Position numbers and translations under genes: made by a program
The notes under the pieces: model-generated
What the model was told of the DNA's origin: nothing
The model's input: only the letters and a program-made list of their open reading frames with translations
Databases searched by the model: none
Assembly: GCA_949482135.1 (NCBI GenBank)
Contig: CASYFC010000001.1
Coordinates: 248,001 to 312,000 of the forward strand
Length of the DNA: 64,000 nucleotides
Direction: 5' to 3'
Source of the DNA: an uncultured Clostridia bacterium
GTDB lineage: Bacteria; Bacillota; Clostridia; TANB77; CAG-508
Shown: positions 40,066-48,399 of the stretch, one piece after another
Layout of the letters: each line of letters begins with the position of its first letter
Numbering within the stretch: position 1 is the first letter of the stretch

Positions 40066-40890
40066 CTATTTCTTGTATTTATATAATACTGATGGTCTAT
40101 GTCCACCAGTTTTTACAAGCTTATCTGTTTTTTCTACTTTATCTGCAATAATTCTTCTAAAAGCGGGATCTAGTAATTTTTTATCTAAAATTACTTCATA
40201 TATTTGTTGTAGTTCACCTAAAGTAAAATATTCTGGCATCATATTGAAAATAATATCTGTATCTTGAATTTTATTTTTCATTCTAGATATACCAGTAGCT
40301 ATTATTATTGAATGGTCAAATCCAACATTTTCATTTTCAATAATTTCATATTTATATTGATTTGTTGTTTTATTTAGCAATTCTTTTTTTAGTATATATT
40401 TAATTTTCTCTTCTTCATTTTCTAAAACAACTTCCATAATATTTTCTTCTTCATGAACATGGATATTAAACCAACTTGCAATATCACTTAAATTTTGGTT
40501 AAGTTGCTCTTTATCAATTAATGCCATATATGACGTACTTATAACTCTCATTCGTGGATCTCTATTTGGATTACCAAAAGTATATAACTGTTCTTTATAA
40601 ATATTATGAAGATTTGTTTCTTTAGCCAAAATTCTATCTGCTGCCATATCAAGTGTTTCATCTTTTTTAACAAACCCACCTGGCAAACACCATTTATCCT
40701 TAAATGGCTCTTTATCTCTTTTTATTAATAAAATACTAAAATATTTTTCAGATAGATTTCTACATGTTTTAGCATTTCCTTCTGAAATAGAAAATATTAG
40801 TATATCTGCTGTTAATGCTAAATTTGCATATTGAGATTTTCCTAAACTTATATCATTTTCTTTGTCCATTTTTATTCCTCTCTTTTTCAA
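40066..40890 (-). CDS. nrtR: NrtR-type Nudix-winged helix regulator
   Basis: 274 residues. The N-terminal Nudix domain has KWCLPGGFVKKDETLDMAAD, then RILAKETNL; the box is partly degenerate (RE to RI, EE to KE), as in many NrtR proteins that bind but do not cleave ADP-ribose. LYTFGNPNRDPRMRVISTSY follows. The C-terminal winged helix contains YFTLGELQQIYEVILDKKLL and DPAFRRIIADKVEKT. NrtR proteins repress NAD biosynthesis genes and are relieved by ADP-ribose or related ligands. It heads operon B; a near-perfect inverted repeat spans its promoter and is its likely operator. Ligand not assignable. Confidence 0.88.
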   Translation of the reverse strand: MKKRGIKMDKENDISLGKSQYANLALTADILIFSISEGNAKTCRNLSEKYFSILLIKRDKEPFKDKWCLPGGFVKKDETLDMAADRILAKETNLHNIYKEQLYTFGNPNRDPRMRVISTSYMALIDKEQLNQNLSDIASWFNIHVHEEENIMEVVLENEEEKIKYILKKELLNKTTNQYKYEIIENENVGFDHSIIIATGISRMKNKIQDTDIIFNMMPEYFTLGELQQIYEVILDKKLLDPAFRRIIADKVEKTDKLVKTGGHRPSVLYKYKK

Positions 40891-40932
40891 AATTTATTAA
40901 TCATATTATTTATTTAAACAATACCCCTTTGA

Positions 40933-40996
40933 CTTATTAACATTTTATTAAAAAGTTATCGTTTTGTCAAGAACTTTTTAACAAATTGTTAATAAG
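40933..40996. promoter_or_regulatory. Large inverted repeat: probable NrtR operator over its promoter
   Basis: A 25-base arm (40933-40957, CTTATTAACATTTTATTAAA then AAGTT) pairs with 40972-40996 with two mismatches and a 14-nt gap. The minus-strand promoter TTGACA (40965-40970), 17 nt, TAAAAT (40942-40947) lies inside. The outer arm holds the perfect palindrome TTAACAAATTGTTAA, a likely repressor half-site pair. Confidence 0.75.
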
Positions 40997-41010
40997 TATT
41001 TTGTTTATAG

Positions 41011-41098
41011 AAAAAACTCTCTATTTTCAATACTTAGAGAGTTTCAATTTTTTATACAAAGTTTTAGAGGTGGGAAAGAATATCCTCCCACCTCTTTA
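41011..41098. terminator. Two hairpins ending the membrane protein gene
   Basis: AGAGGTGGGA (41066-41075) pairs with TCCCACCTCT (41087-41096), close after the stop at 41107. A second hairpin AAACTCTCT/AGAGAGTTT (41014-41044) is followed on the minus strand by a T run. Confidence 0.75.
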
Positions 41099-41106
41099 TG
41101 ATATCA

Positions 41107-42138
41107 TTATTCAGTTTTTAATTTATACCTTTTTACATATTCGTTAAACTCTAATTCACCACTATGAACTCTTTGTTTCCGAATCCCCTTCAAAATTGCG
41201 AGTTCATTCAGTTGATTGAGTCTCACCTGGAGTTCAAGATCCTGCTCAATAATTGCTCCAAAATTCCAGCTCATAAAGCTATCCAAAAATCTATTGAGAT
41301 AATATCGCCTTGCATGCTCTTTTTCATCTACCTCTATTTTTCGATTCTTTATAGTATCAGCTGTAAGCACTAGTCTAGCAGGTCCAACATAGTCTTCAAC
41401 AGGTTCATCTTCAAGCATTAATCCAAATTCATAGGGATCCAAAAAAACATCTTTATCTATGCAATCCCAATAAATCTGAATCATCTGCATAAGAATCTCT
41501 TTCAGATTTGTAATGTTGCTGAACGCTTTCTCGCTATCAATAATCATCAAATAACGTATGGTTTTTTCTTTAATAATAAATTTACCAAACCATTGTTTTT
41601 TGAGAGAATAAGTATATCCATCATTACATGGATAAAATCTGATATATTTATTATCCTTTGCAAGAATCCGTTCATAGAAATCGTTACTTTCAATCACATC
41701 TCCGCTTACAATCGAAGCATAATCAAGGTTGTACTTATCTGCAAATGCTCCAACATTTATTCTCTGATACTCTTTTTCCTCTTTTTTGGCAAATCCGCCA
41801 AATAATGCAGCCTTAAGGCCCATTTTTCTTATTGAATGCTTGGTATTAAACATAACTGTTGGCATAATAAATATGTCAGCAACCGCTAAGGCAATCATAA
41901 CTGAAACAATTATTGTATCTCCCAAGGCTGTGTTTACAGGATCATTCAATGTGGATAGTGGCATAAGTTCATTTATCAGGAAACTCGCCATAACCGCATA
42001 GCACACATATAGTACAAAATATATTAATTTATATGATGCTGGTATGATCCTAGTTTGCGAAATAACGTACGCCCGTATTCCCATAACGATAAGCAAAACA
42101 CCAATAAAGAGACACATAAAAATAGCAAATGACATCAT
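41107..42138 (-). CDS. Multi-pass membrane protein with soluble C-terminal domain, unknown
   Basis: 343 residues, start with AGGAGG upstream. Three N-terminal membrane helices (about 3-24, 38-58, 75-98) precede a soluble region. FAKKEEKEYQRINVGAFADKYN begins it, and GFAK-KEEK may be a hinge. A strand-rich part (KYIRFYPCNDGYTYSLKKQWFGKFIIK) and a helical C-terminus follow. I do not recognise the family; the three-helix anchor plus cytoplasmic domain suggests a sensor or scaffold. Monocistronic, GC-richer than its neighbours, with the TTATGTAA promoter type. It lies between operon B and the ABC substrate-binding gene. Confidence 0.65.
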   Translation of the reverse strand: MMSFAIFMCLFIGVLLIVMGIRAYVISQTRIIPASYKLIYFVLYVCYAVMASFLINELMPLSTLNDPVNTALGDTIIVSVMIALAVADIFIMPTVMFNTKHSIRKMGLKAALFGGFAKKEEKEYQRINVGAFADKYNLDYASIVSGDVIESNDFYERILAKDNKYIRFYPCNDGYTYSLKKQWFGKFIIKEKTIRYLMIIDSEKAFSNITNLKEILMQMIQIYWDCIDKDVFLDPYEFGLMLEDEPVEDYVGPARLVLTADTIKNRKIEVDEKEHARRYYLNRFLDSFMSWNFGAIIEQDLELQVRLNQLNELAILKGIRKQRVHSGELEFNEYVKRYKLKTE

Positions 42139-42234
42139 AAATTCCTCCTGTTTTCATTATTTGTTTTTGTTGTTAATAGTTTCTTGTTGTTTTCCCTGTA
42201 AAATTGAACAGGATAAATATAGGTTATCTTAAAC

Positions 42235-42263
42235 ATTATAGCATACTTTACATAATCTTGCAA
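42235..42263 (-). promoter_or_regulatory. TTATGTAA-box promoter of the membrane protein
   Basis: Minus-strand TTGCAA (42258-42263), 17 nt, TATAAT (42235-42240), extended -10 TGC. TTATGTAA fills spacer bases 3-10 (42248-42255). Confidence 0.75.
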
Positions 42264-42269
42264 TGATAG

Positions 42270-43280
42270 TTATTTAATTGCTTTTTCTGCAAAAGTATTA
42301 TTTACTAATTTTTCATAAGGAACTTTATTTAAAAGTTCTCCAGCTTCAATCATTACATCTTCTAATTTTTCGAAACTTTCTTTTGTAAGTATTGGTGTTT
42401 CATTCCAAGCATCTATGTTCTTATAACTTTGTATAGCTGTTTCAAGCATTTCTAAATCTGTATCTGGGAAGAAACTTTGAACTATTTCTGCAATTTCTTT
42501 AGCTGTATGTTGTTTTACCCATTGCTGTCCTTCATAAATAGCATTTGTAAATCCTTGAATTATTTCTGAATTTTTCTCTATATAACTTTTTTTAGCAAAA
42601 TATGCTGTATAAGGTATTTCACCAGATGCTTCACCAACAGATGCTACTACATAACCTTTTCCCTGCATTTGAGTCATTGAAGCTGTTGGTTCAAATAATG
42701 TTACATATTCTGCTTCACCTGATGAGAATGCTCCTGCCATTAAATCAAATTTGATACTATCATCAAGTATTAAATCTGTTTGCGGATTTATTCCATTTTG
42801 TTTTAAAACATATTCTAATGTCATATATGGAACTCCACCTTTTCTTCCAGGAATTACTGTTTTTCCTTTTACATCATTCCAATTGAAATTATCTGTTTTT
42901 GTTTTAGAAACTAAAAAAGAACCATCTCTTTTAGTAAGTTGTGCAAATACTTCTGTATGGTCTTCTTTTCCTTCATTATAAACATATATTGATGCTTCTG
43001 GTCCTGCAAATCCTATATCTACTTGATTTGAAAGTACTGATGTCATAACAGCGTCTGCTCCTTGACCTGTTGTAAGCTCAATTTTCATACCATACTTTTC
43101 AAAAAATCCTTTTTGAATTGCTACATATTGTGGAGAATAAAATACTGATCTTGTTACTTCACTCACATTTATTGTTTGTAAATTTGAGCTTTCAGGATTT
43201 GAGCTAGTGATTGCAATAATAATTCCAATTATAACAATTAAAACTATTACTGCTATTGTAAGTAATAATTTTTTTCTCAC
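42270..43280 (-). CDS. ABC transporter substrate-binding protein, NMT1/SsuA-like
   Basis: 336 residues starting at GTG with AAGGAGG upstream. An N-terminal membrane anchor (about 5-25) carries no lipobox Cys, unusual for a Gram-positive binding protein. The NMT1/SsuA fold is clear: SVFYSPQYVAIQKGFFEKYGMKIEL, ADAVMTSVLSNQVDIGFAGPEAS, TVIPGRKGGVPYMTLEYVLK and YVTLFEPTASM. This family binds sulfonates, taurine, nitrate, or the pyrimidine HMP precursor of thiamine. The ATPase and permease lie 2.4 kb upstream, separated by an unrelated gene pair. Given the nucleotide-rich neighbourhood, a heterocycle ligand such as HMP is possible, but inferred. Confidence 0.85.
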   Translation of the reverse strand: MRKKLLLTIAVIVLIVIIGIIIAITSSNPESSNLQTINVSEVTRSVFYSPQYVAIQKGFFEKYGMKIELTTGQGADAVMTSVLSNQVDIGFAGPEASIYVYNEGKEDHTEVFAQLTKRDGSFLVSKTKTDNFNWNDVKGKTVIPGRKGGVPYMTLEYVLKQNGINPQTDLILDDSIKFDLMAGAFSSGEAEYVTLFEPTASMTQMQGKGYVVASVGEASGEIPYTAYFAKKSYIEKNSEIIQGFTNAIYEGQQWVKQHTAKEIAEIVQSFFPDTDLEMLETAIQSYKNIDAWNETPILTKESFEKLEDVMIEAGELLNKVPYEKLVNNTFAEKAIK

Positions 43281-43343
43281 AAATAAACCTCCTTTTTATT
43301 TATTTCATTACTATTTTATTAATTGAGGTTATAAAATGTGAAA

Positions 43344-43373
43344 AATAAAGTACTATATTATTATAGTACTTTT
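43344..43373. terminator. Terminator of the gene at 43372
   Basis: AAAGTACTA pairs with TAGTACTTT, followed by T-rich sequence on the minus strand. It overlaps the stop codon. Confidence 0.65.
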
Positions 43374-44070
43374 AAAAGTTAACAATAAATTTAAATTCTC
43401 CAAATGGCTCAATAGCTTTACGCCATATAAATTCATCTACTGATTTATATTGAAAATCTAAGAAATCTATATAGAGATTATCTGATATTTCATATTTTTT
43501 TCCTAAGTTTAATGTTACTTCTTCTGTAACCGGCTCATCATCATTATCTAATCCTGTAATAGTAGTACAGAATCCAAAATTAAAATTTGTATCATCTAAT
43601 TCACCAAACAATTTTTTATTATATAAATTTGATTCATCAAATTTACCATACATATTCTTTCCTAATAATAAATTCATTGCAGTATCACTATCCCAAATTG
43701 TTGCTCCACCATATCCATGATAAAATATTTTTTTATTATCATATATTCGTAATACACTACCTATGTTTTCTAATATATCATCATTATTAGTATAAAATTC
43801 AAATTTTAAATTTAATTCTCCACTAGTTTGTTCATAATTTATACTTGATAACCTTATAGCAATATTATTTTTTGATACTACATTATTTTTATTTAAATCG
43901 TTGTAATCTACTGCAACTTCAATAACTTCTCTAAAATAGTATTTTATTTTAAATGCTAATTGTGGTATTAAAATATTTATACCATTTTCCATAATAAGAT
44001 AGTAAAATATGTTAATCAATATATTTATTATAATAATCCATATTAATAAAACTAAAAACTTCTTTTTCAC
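43372..44070 (-). CDS. Membrane-anchored hypothetical protein
   Basis: 232 residues, beginning at GTG with AAGGAGTAATTAA upstream. One N-terminal membrane helix (about 4-28) is followed by an extracellular beta-rich domain: NIAIRLSSINYEQTSGELNL, FEFYTNNDDILENIG, then FCTTITGLDNDDEPVTEEV and a final FGEFKFIVNF. The strand pattern resembles the extracytoplasmic domain of the DUF4179-type anti-sigma protein at 46573 but I cannot align it firmly. It forms a pair with the frameshifted gene upstream and separates the ABC binding protein from its permease. Confidence 0.6.
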   Translation of the reverse strand: MKKKFLVLLIWIIIINILINIFYYLIMENGINILIPQLAFKIKYYFREVIEVAVDYNDLNKNNVVSKNNIAIRLSSINYEQTSGELNLKFEFYTNNDDILENIGSVLRIYDNKKIFYHGYGGATIWDSDTAMNLLLGKNMYGKFDESNLYNKKLFGELDDTNFNFGFCTTITGLDNDDEPVTEEVTLNLGKKYEISDNLYIDFLDFQYKSVDEFIWRKAIEPFGEFKFIVNF

Positions 44071-44074
44071 TTAA

Positions 44075-44774
44075 TTACTCCTTACCGAATTCTGTATATT
44101 CATAGTCTGTATAATTATTTAAATTAAAATTATTAATATCTTCTTCTTTGACAGTGTTAAAAGAATATGTATAGTATGTAGTTTGATATAATTCATATTT
44201 ATTTTGATATCCATTATAATATTCAATTTTTGATACAACTCTATTTTCAATATCTATATAATATAAACTTTTACTTATACCTTTTTCACCTTCTAATAAA
44301 AATTTAATATACTTTTTTCCATCTATATTTTCTTTTCCCATATATTTATATTTTTGACTTAAAATAATAAAGTCAGATTCCCATTCAAATACAGAAGTTA
44401 CTGGATTAACTAGTCCGTTTTCCTCTAATTTTAGAAGTATATATTTTTTTATTTGAATAACTAATATCTAATTTCTCTTTGGTATTTAAGTTAAATATTT
44501 CAGTGTCTATTTTCGAAATTTCATCATCCCCACATACTTCATATGTAGTTGAATATATTATATTATCTTTAGAATATATTTCATTTACAAATGTATCTCC
44601 CATTTCTTTTATAGTTTCTATTTTAATATATACATTACTAAATTGTTCATTATTTCTATTTATAATTTCTAAAATTTCTTTTTGTGAATAATAAATGGTA
44701 TTATAAATTATAATTGCCAATATAACAATAATTACTGTAACAAGAATTATTATCTTTTTATTTTTTTGCATCAT
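44075..44774 (-). pseudogene. Membrane-anchored hypothetical protein, frameshifted
   Basis: From the ATG at 44774 (GGAGG upstream) the frame reads to KIYTSKIRGKRTS and stops near 44406. A second frame, open from about 44444 to 44075, continues as KKYILLKLEENGLVNPVTSV, then FEWESDFIILSQ and MGKENIDGKKY. Removing one T from the T7 run at 44444-44450 joins them into a protein of about 232 residues with an N-terminal membrane helix (about 6-27). This fits a one-base insertion in a homopolymer, by mutation or sequencing. Function unknown; it is paired with the gene at 43372. Confidence 0.65.
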
Positions 44775-44856
44775 TTTCCTCCAATAATTTATGCATAATA
44801 TAAATTTATGATAACTCAAAAAAATATTTATTGCAAATGATATAAAAAAATAAATT

Positions 44857-44886
44857 TTTTAAAGAGCTACAAAATGTAGCTCTTTT
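44857..44886. terminator. Terminator of the ABC permease gene
   Basis: AAAGAGCTACA pairs with TGTAGCTCTTT. It abuts the permease stop at 44886. Confidence 0.8.
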
Positions 44887-45693
44887 TAACTTGTTTTTGT
44901 TCTTAATATAAACTTTTCAAGCAATAGTACTGCTCCATACATTATTCCTGCAACTATTCCAAGAATTATTACACTTGTCATAACTAAATCTAATTTAAAT
45001 ACTTGACCTCCATATACAATCAAATATCCAAGTCCAGCTTTAGATACTAAAAATTCTCCTGAAATTACACCAACTAAAGATAATCCAATATTGACCTTTA
45101 AAGAATTTATAAATGTACTTATATTTGCTGGTATAACAATTTTTGTAAGTACTTGAAATCTACTTGCCTTAAATGTTCTTGCCATTCTTATTAGTTCTTT
45201 ATCAGTTTTTAAAAATCCATTTAAATTTTCTAAAATTGTTACTATTAAAGAGATAGCAACTCCCATTACTATTATTGCAGAAGTTCCAGCCCCAACCCAA
45301 ATTATAATTATTGGTCCGAAGTGCAACCTTAGGTAAACTATTTAATACAACTAAGTATGGATCAAAAACTTTTGATAAAAACTCTGACCACCATAATATT
45401 ATAGCAATAAGTACTCCTAAGCTTGTGCCAATTAGAAATCCTATTACTGTTTCATAAGTTGTAACTAAGATGTGTTTTACTAAATCATTTGAAGATAAAT
45501 TCATAAATGTTTTAGCAATTCTACTTGGCTGACTAGTTATAAAACTATCTATTATTCCTTTATTTGCAAGTATTTCCCATATACCCAAAAATAAAATTAG
45601 AATAAATATTTGTGAGAATAATACCAAAAATCTATTTTTTCTTAATTTTCTTAAATACAATTTTCTTTCATTAGAAATTAAATTTTTATCCAT
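44886..45693 (-). pseudogene. ABC transporter permease (SsuC/ThiX-like), frameshifted
   Basis: The ATG at 45693 follows AAGGAG ten bases upstream. The first frame runs through KNRFLVLFSQIFILILFLGI and the loop VVLNSLPKVAL, then diverges into nonsense. The second frame, from about 45318, continues FGPIIIIWVGAGTSAIIVMG and ends RTKTS. Removing the extra base at about 45318 gives LPKVALGPIIIIWVG, the conserved EAA loop of taurine/sulfonate/nitrate permeases, so the original protein had about 268 residues and five to six helices. The frameshift is not in a homopolymer. The ATPase ends just upstream, overlapping the start region. Confidence 0.8.
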
Positions 45694-46453
45694 CAACTCC
45701 AAGCTCCTTCCATAGAGTATTAAAGTATCCGGTAAATTCAGTTTGTTCTCTACAATTTATTGGATTTCTATTTTCCAAATTAAACTTTATTTCATGAATA
45801 TTTTTTATTGTTCCTGGTCTTTTAGTTAACACTATTACTCTATCAGACATACTTATAGCTTCTGAAATATCATGTGTTACCATTAATGCTGTAATATTTT
45901 CTTTTCTTAAAATATCATATATATCATGTGTTACCATTATTCTAGTTTGATAATCCAAAGCAGAAAATGCTTCATCTAATAATAGTATTTTTGGATTTGT
46001 AGCTAAAGTTCTAATTAACGCAACTCTTTGTCTCATACCACCAGAAAGCTCACTTGGATATTTATTTTTAAATTCATATAAATCATATTTTCTAAGCAAA
46101 CTCTCTGCATATGCTTTAGTATTTTTATCCAGTTGATTTTTTATTTGTAATCCAAATAACGTATTATCTAATATAGTTTTCCACTCTAATAAACAATCTC
46201 GTTGTAACATATAACCGATTTTCTCTGAAATACCATCTACTTTTTCGTTCTCTATGTATATTTTTCCTGTTGTTTTTTCTTCTAGTCCTGCAATTACTGA
46301 AAGAAGCGTAGATTTACCACATCCACTTGGTCCAATTATACTTACAAATTCTCCTTCTTCTATATCAAAATTAATATTGTGAATAGATAAAATTTCACTT
46401 TCTTTTCCTTGATAAATTTTACTTATATTTTTAACTTCTAAAATTTTATTCAT
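45686..46453 (-). CDS. ABC transporter ATPase, SsuB/TauB-like
   Basis: 255 residues. All ATPase motifs are intact: Walker A IIGPSGCGKSTLLSV, Q-loop YMLQRDCLLEWKTILDN, signature ELSGGMRQRVALIRTLATNP, Walker B ILLLDEAFSALD and the His switch LMVTHDISEAISMSD. Q-loop RDCLLEW and the C-terminal RPGTIKNIHEI match the sulfonate/nitrate/taurine/HMP importer group, consistent with the NMT1-type binding protein. It overlaps the permease. A TTACATAA box lies 32-39 nt upstream of the start (46485-46492), but clear -35 and -10 hexamers around it were not found. Confidence 0.92.
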   Translation of the reverse strand: MNKILEVKNISKIYQGKESEILSIHNINFDIEEGEFVSIIGPSGCGKSTLLSVIAGLEEKTTGKIYIENEKVDGISEKIGYMLQRDCLLEWKTILDNTLFGLQIKNQLDKNTKAYAESLLRKYDLYEFKNKYPSELSGGMRQRVALIRTLATNPKILLLDEAFSALDYQTRIMVTHDIYDILRKENITALMVTHDISEAISMSDRVIVLTKRPGTIKNIHEIKFNLENRNPINCREQTEFTGYFNTLWKELGVDG

Positions 46454-46484
46454 AATATTCCTCCAAAATCAATATTAATATATT

Positions 46485-46492
46485 TTATGTAA
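46485..46492 (-). promoter_or_regulatory. TTACATAA box upstream of the ABC ATPase
   Basis: An isolated TTACATAA (minus) 32 nt ahead of the start. The -10 could be TAATAT a few bases downstream; no convincing -35. Confidence 0.35.
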
Positions 46493-46519
46493 ATTATTAT
46501 TTTTGGTGACCATATTATA

Positions 46520-46551
46520 TAAAAGAGTCATACGATTGTATGACTCTTTCT
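46520..46551. terminator. Terminator of the sigma/anti-sigma operon
   Basis: AAAGAGTCATAC pairs with GTATGACTCTTT with T and A runs outside. It follows the stop at 46573. Confidence 0.8.
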
Positions 46552-46572
46552 GCTGACTATTTTGGATATTTA

Positions 46573-47748
46573 TTATTCCTTTTTAAATTCAATTATAATT
46601 TCTTCATCTTTATTTGTAAAAATATGAACAGTAACATTATCTGTTGCATCAAATTCTGTTAAATTAAATGTTTGATGATAATCTATTATTGTATCAGGTT
46701 CATCTGCTGGTAATCCATATCCTCCATCTCCATCACTACTTCCAGCTGGTTCGAATTTCTTACCTCTTGAAGTTTCTACATATTCTTTTTGAAGTGCAAT
46801 CATATGATATATACTAATTCCATCATAATTGTGCAATGCATCAAAATTTACCTTATCTGTTTTTATTTTGGGGATAGATATTTTAAAAGCTGTTTTTGAT
46901 AATGTTGCAGTTATACTACTTAAATCAATTTTGCTCTCATTACAGCTTGTAGCTTTATAAATTATTTCTTCTCTATTTGATTGTTCTTTTGGTACATCTA
47001 TTTCAAAATGCCAGTTGCCTTTATATTCTTGTGTATCTTTTTCTCGAAAATCTGTATCACGATTTATCCATTTCCATTTTTCTATTTGAGTCAATCTTAT
47101 TATCAATTTTTTACTATTTGGAAATGGAGCTGAACTACCACTAGCAGTAAGTGTTATTTTAAATTCACTATCACTTATTTTTTCTTCACCGAAACTATAT
47201 CCTCCCATATAATGTTGTTTACTTTTATAAATTTTTTCCATTTCATCTTCTGTTTTTCCTTCTATAATTACTCTACCTGTATCAAAAATCATTTCACCAT
47301 TTTCATTTATAATTTCCAAATCAGCTAAATCAATTCTACTAGCATTTTCTTTTGCTTCTATATCTTTAAATTCTTCAATAAGATTTGTATCTGTTAGTTT
47401 TAGATTAAAAATCATATCAAAATTATAATTATCTAACAAAAATGATTCTACATTTATTTCTATTCCATTTGAATTTTGATATTCTGTATTTGCTTCTGCA
47501 ACATATCCATTATCTATTGCTATATCTACACCTTCACTTGCACCTTTAAATAATCCTCTTACAAAATTATTTATATCTTTGGCAAAAACTGTTCCAGTAA
47601 TTGTAGCAACAATAAAACAGGCTACTGCTATACTTGAAAAAATACTCTTATTTATACTTTTCTTACTCATATTTTCCTCCATTTTAAAATGAGATATAGC
47701 AATTTTTTGTCTTGATTTTTCAATTATTTTATTTAATTCTTCATCCAT
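46573..47748 (-). CDS. DUF4179-type anti-sigma factor
   Basis: 391 residues. A cytoplasmic N-terminus (about 1-35, with KIIEKSRQKIAISHF) precedes a membrane helix (about 38-58, FSSIAVACFIVATITGTVFA) and a large extracytoplasmic domain. Its GVDIAIDNGYVAEANTEY and FLLDNYNFDMIFNLKL segments fit the DUF4179 family found next to ECF sigma factors in Clostridia. It starts 2 nt after the sigma gene stop. The expected role is to hold the sigma factor at the membrane until an envelope signal is sensed. A C-terminal strand-rich part ends in the EEIIIEFKKE tail. Confidence 0.78.
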   Translation of the reverse strand: MDEELNKIIEKSRQKIAISHFKMEENMSKKSINKSIFSSIAVACFIVATITGTVFAKDINNFVRGLFKGASEGVDIAIDNGYVAEANTEYQNSNGIEINVESFLLDNYNFDMIFNLKLTDTNLIEEFKDIEAKENASRIDLADLEIINENGEMIFDTGRVIIEGKTEDEMEKIYKSKQHYMGGYSFGEEKISDSEFKITLTASGSSAPFPNSKKLIIRLTQIEKWKWINRDTDFREKDTQEYKGNWHFEIDVPKEQSNREEIIYKATSCNESKIDLSSITATLSKTAFKISIPKIKTDKVNFDALHNYDGISIYHMIALQKEYVETSRGKKFEPAGSSDGDGGYGLPADEPDTIIDYHQTFNLTEFDATDNVTVHIFTNKDEEIIIEFKKE

Positions 47749-47750
47749 AA

Positions 47751-48284
47751 CTATATCCCTCCTTTTAAATTTTGTCTCAATTTTTTTCGTATTCTATGTA
47801 ATTTCATTTTTACTTTAGATTCTGAAATATCTAAAATATTCGAAATTTCTTTTATTTTTTTATATTCATAATAAAACATCATAAAAATTTTTTTGTCTTC
47901 TTCTTTCAATTTTTTTAATTCTTTTATAATAACTTCATTTTGTTCATCTTCTTCTGAATATAAATCAATTCCTTCTATACCAATTAACTTTCCTTCATAA
48001 TCTTCAATATTTTCAAATGTTTTACTACTTCTATATTTCTTTTTTATTAGATTTTTTGTAATTCCTGCAATATATGGAGAAAGCGCTTTTTCAATATCTA
48101 GCTTTTGTCTATTATTCCAAACAGTTAAAAACACATCAGAAGTAATTTCTTCTATATCCTCTGCTGTTAAATTATTTGATGCATTTTTTATAATTATATA
48201 AATGTAATTTATAAAATCTTGCATAACAAGCTCAATATTCAATTCGTTTTTTTCCATATATTCATATACAATTTTCTTTTTCAA
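47751..48284 (-). CDS. ECF-type RNA polymerase sigma factor
   Basis: 177 residues from a TTG start at 48284 with AAGGAG upstream at long spacing; an internal ATG at 48257 is an alternative. Sigma region 2 spans about residues 18-85 (MQDFINYIYIIIKNASNNLT, AEDIEEITSDVFLTVWNN, SPYIAGITKNLIKKKY). Region 4 spans about 120-170 (LKEEDKKIFMMFYYEYKKIK, EISNILDISESKVKMKLHRI). The upstream region contains no recognisable ECF-type autoregulated promoter. It forms a two-gene operon with the anti-sigma protein. Target genes unknown; the membrane proteins at 43-44.8 kb are candidates by proximity only. Confidence 0.88.
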   Translation of the reverse strand: MKKKIVYEYMEKNELNIELVMQDFINYIYIIIKNASNNLTAEDIEEITSDVFLTVWNNRQKLDIEKALSPYIAGITKNLIKKKYRSSKTFENIEDYEGKLIGIEGIDLYSEEDEQNEVIIKELKKLKEEDKKIFMMFYYEYKKIKEISNILDISESKVKMKLHRIRKKLRQNLKGGI

Positions 48285-48357
48285 TTTAGATCTAAATCTC
48301 CTTTTTAAAGCTTTCTACCTATACATTACCAAATTTATTAAAAAAGTCACCTTTTTA

Positions 48358-48392
48358 ATAAAAAAAATACAGCTGATAATTGCTGTACTTTT
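48358..48392. terminator. Terminator of operon E
   Basis: TACAGC pairs with GCTGTA around ATTATCA, followed on the minus strand by seven T. It lies just after the stop of the MazG-like gene at 48400. Confidence 0.7.
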
Positions 48393-48399
48393 AAAATAA

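Noticed and set aside
44886..45326. Reading the permease downstream fragment as an independent gene starting MHFGP
   Set aside because: No ribosome site precedes it, and joining it to the upstream frame by removing one base gives a complete permease.
46454..46572. TPP or other riboswitch ahead of the SsuABC/ThiXYZ-like importer
   Set aside because: The leader is only about 35 nt between the box and the start codon and lacks the conserved CTGAGA-type core; the other intergenic regions I checked showed no riboswitch core either.
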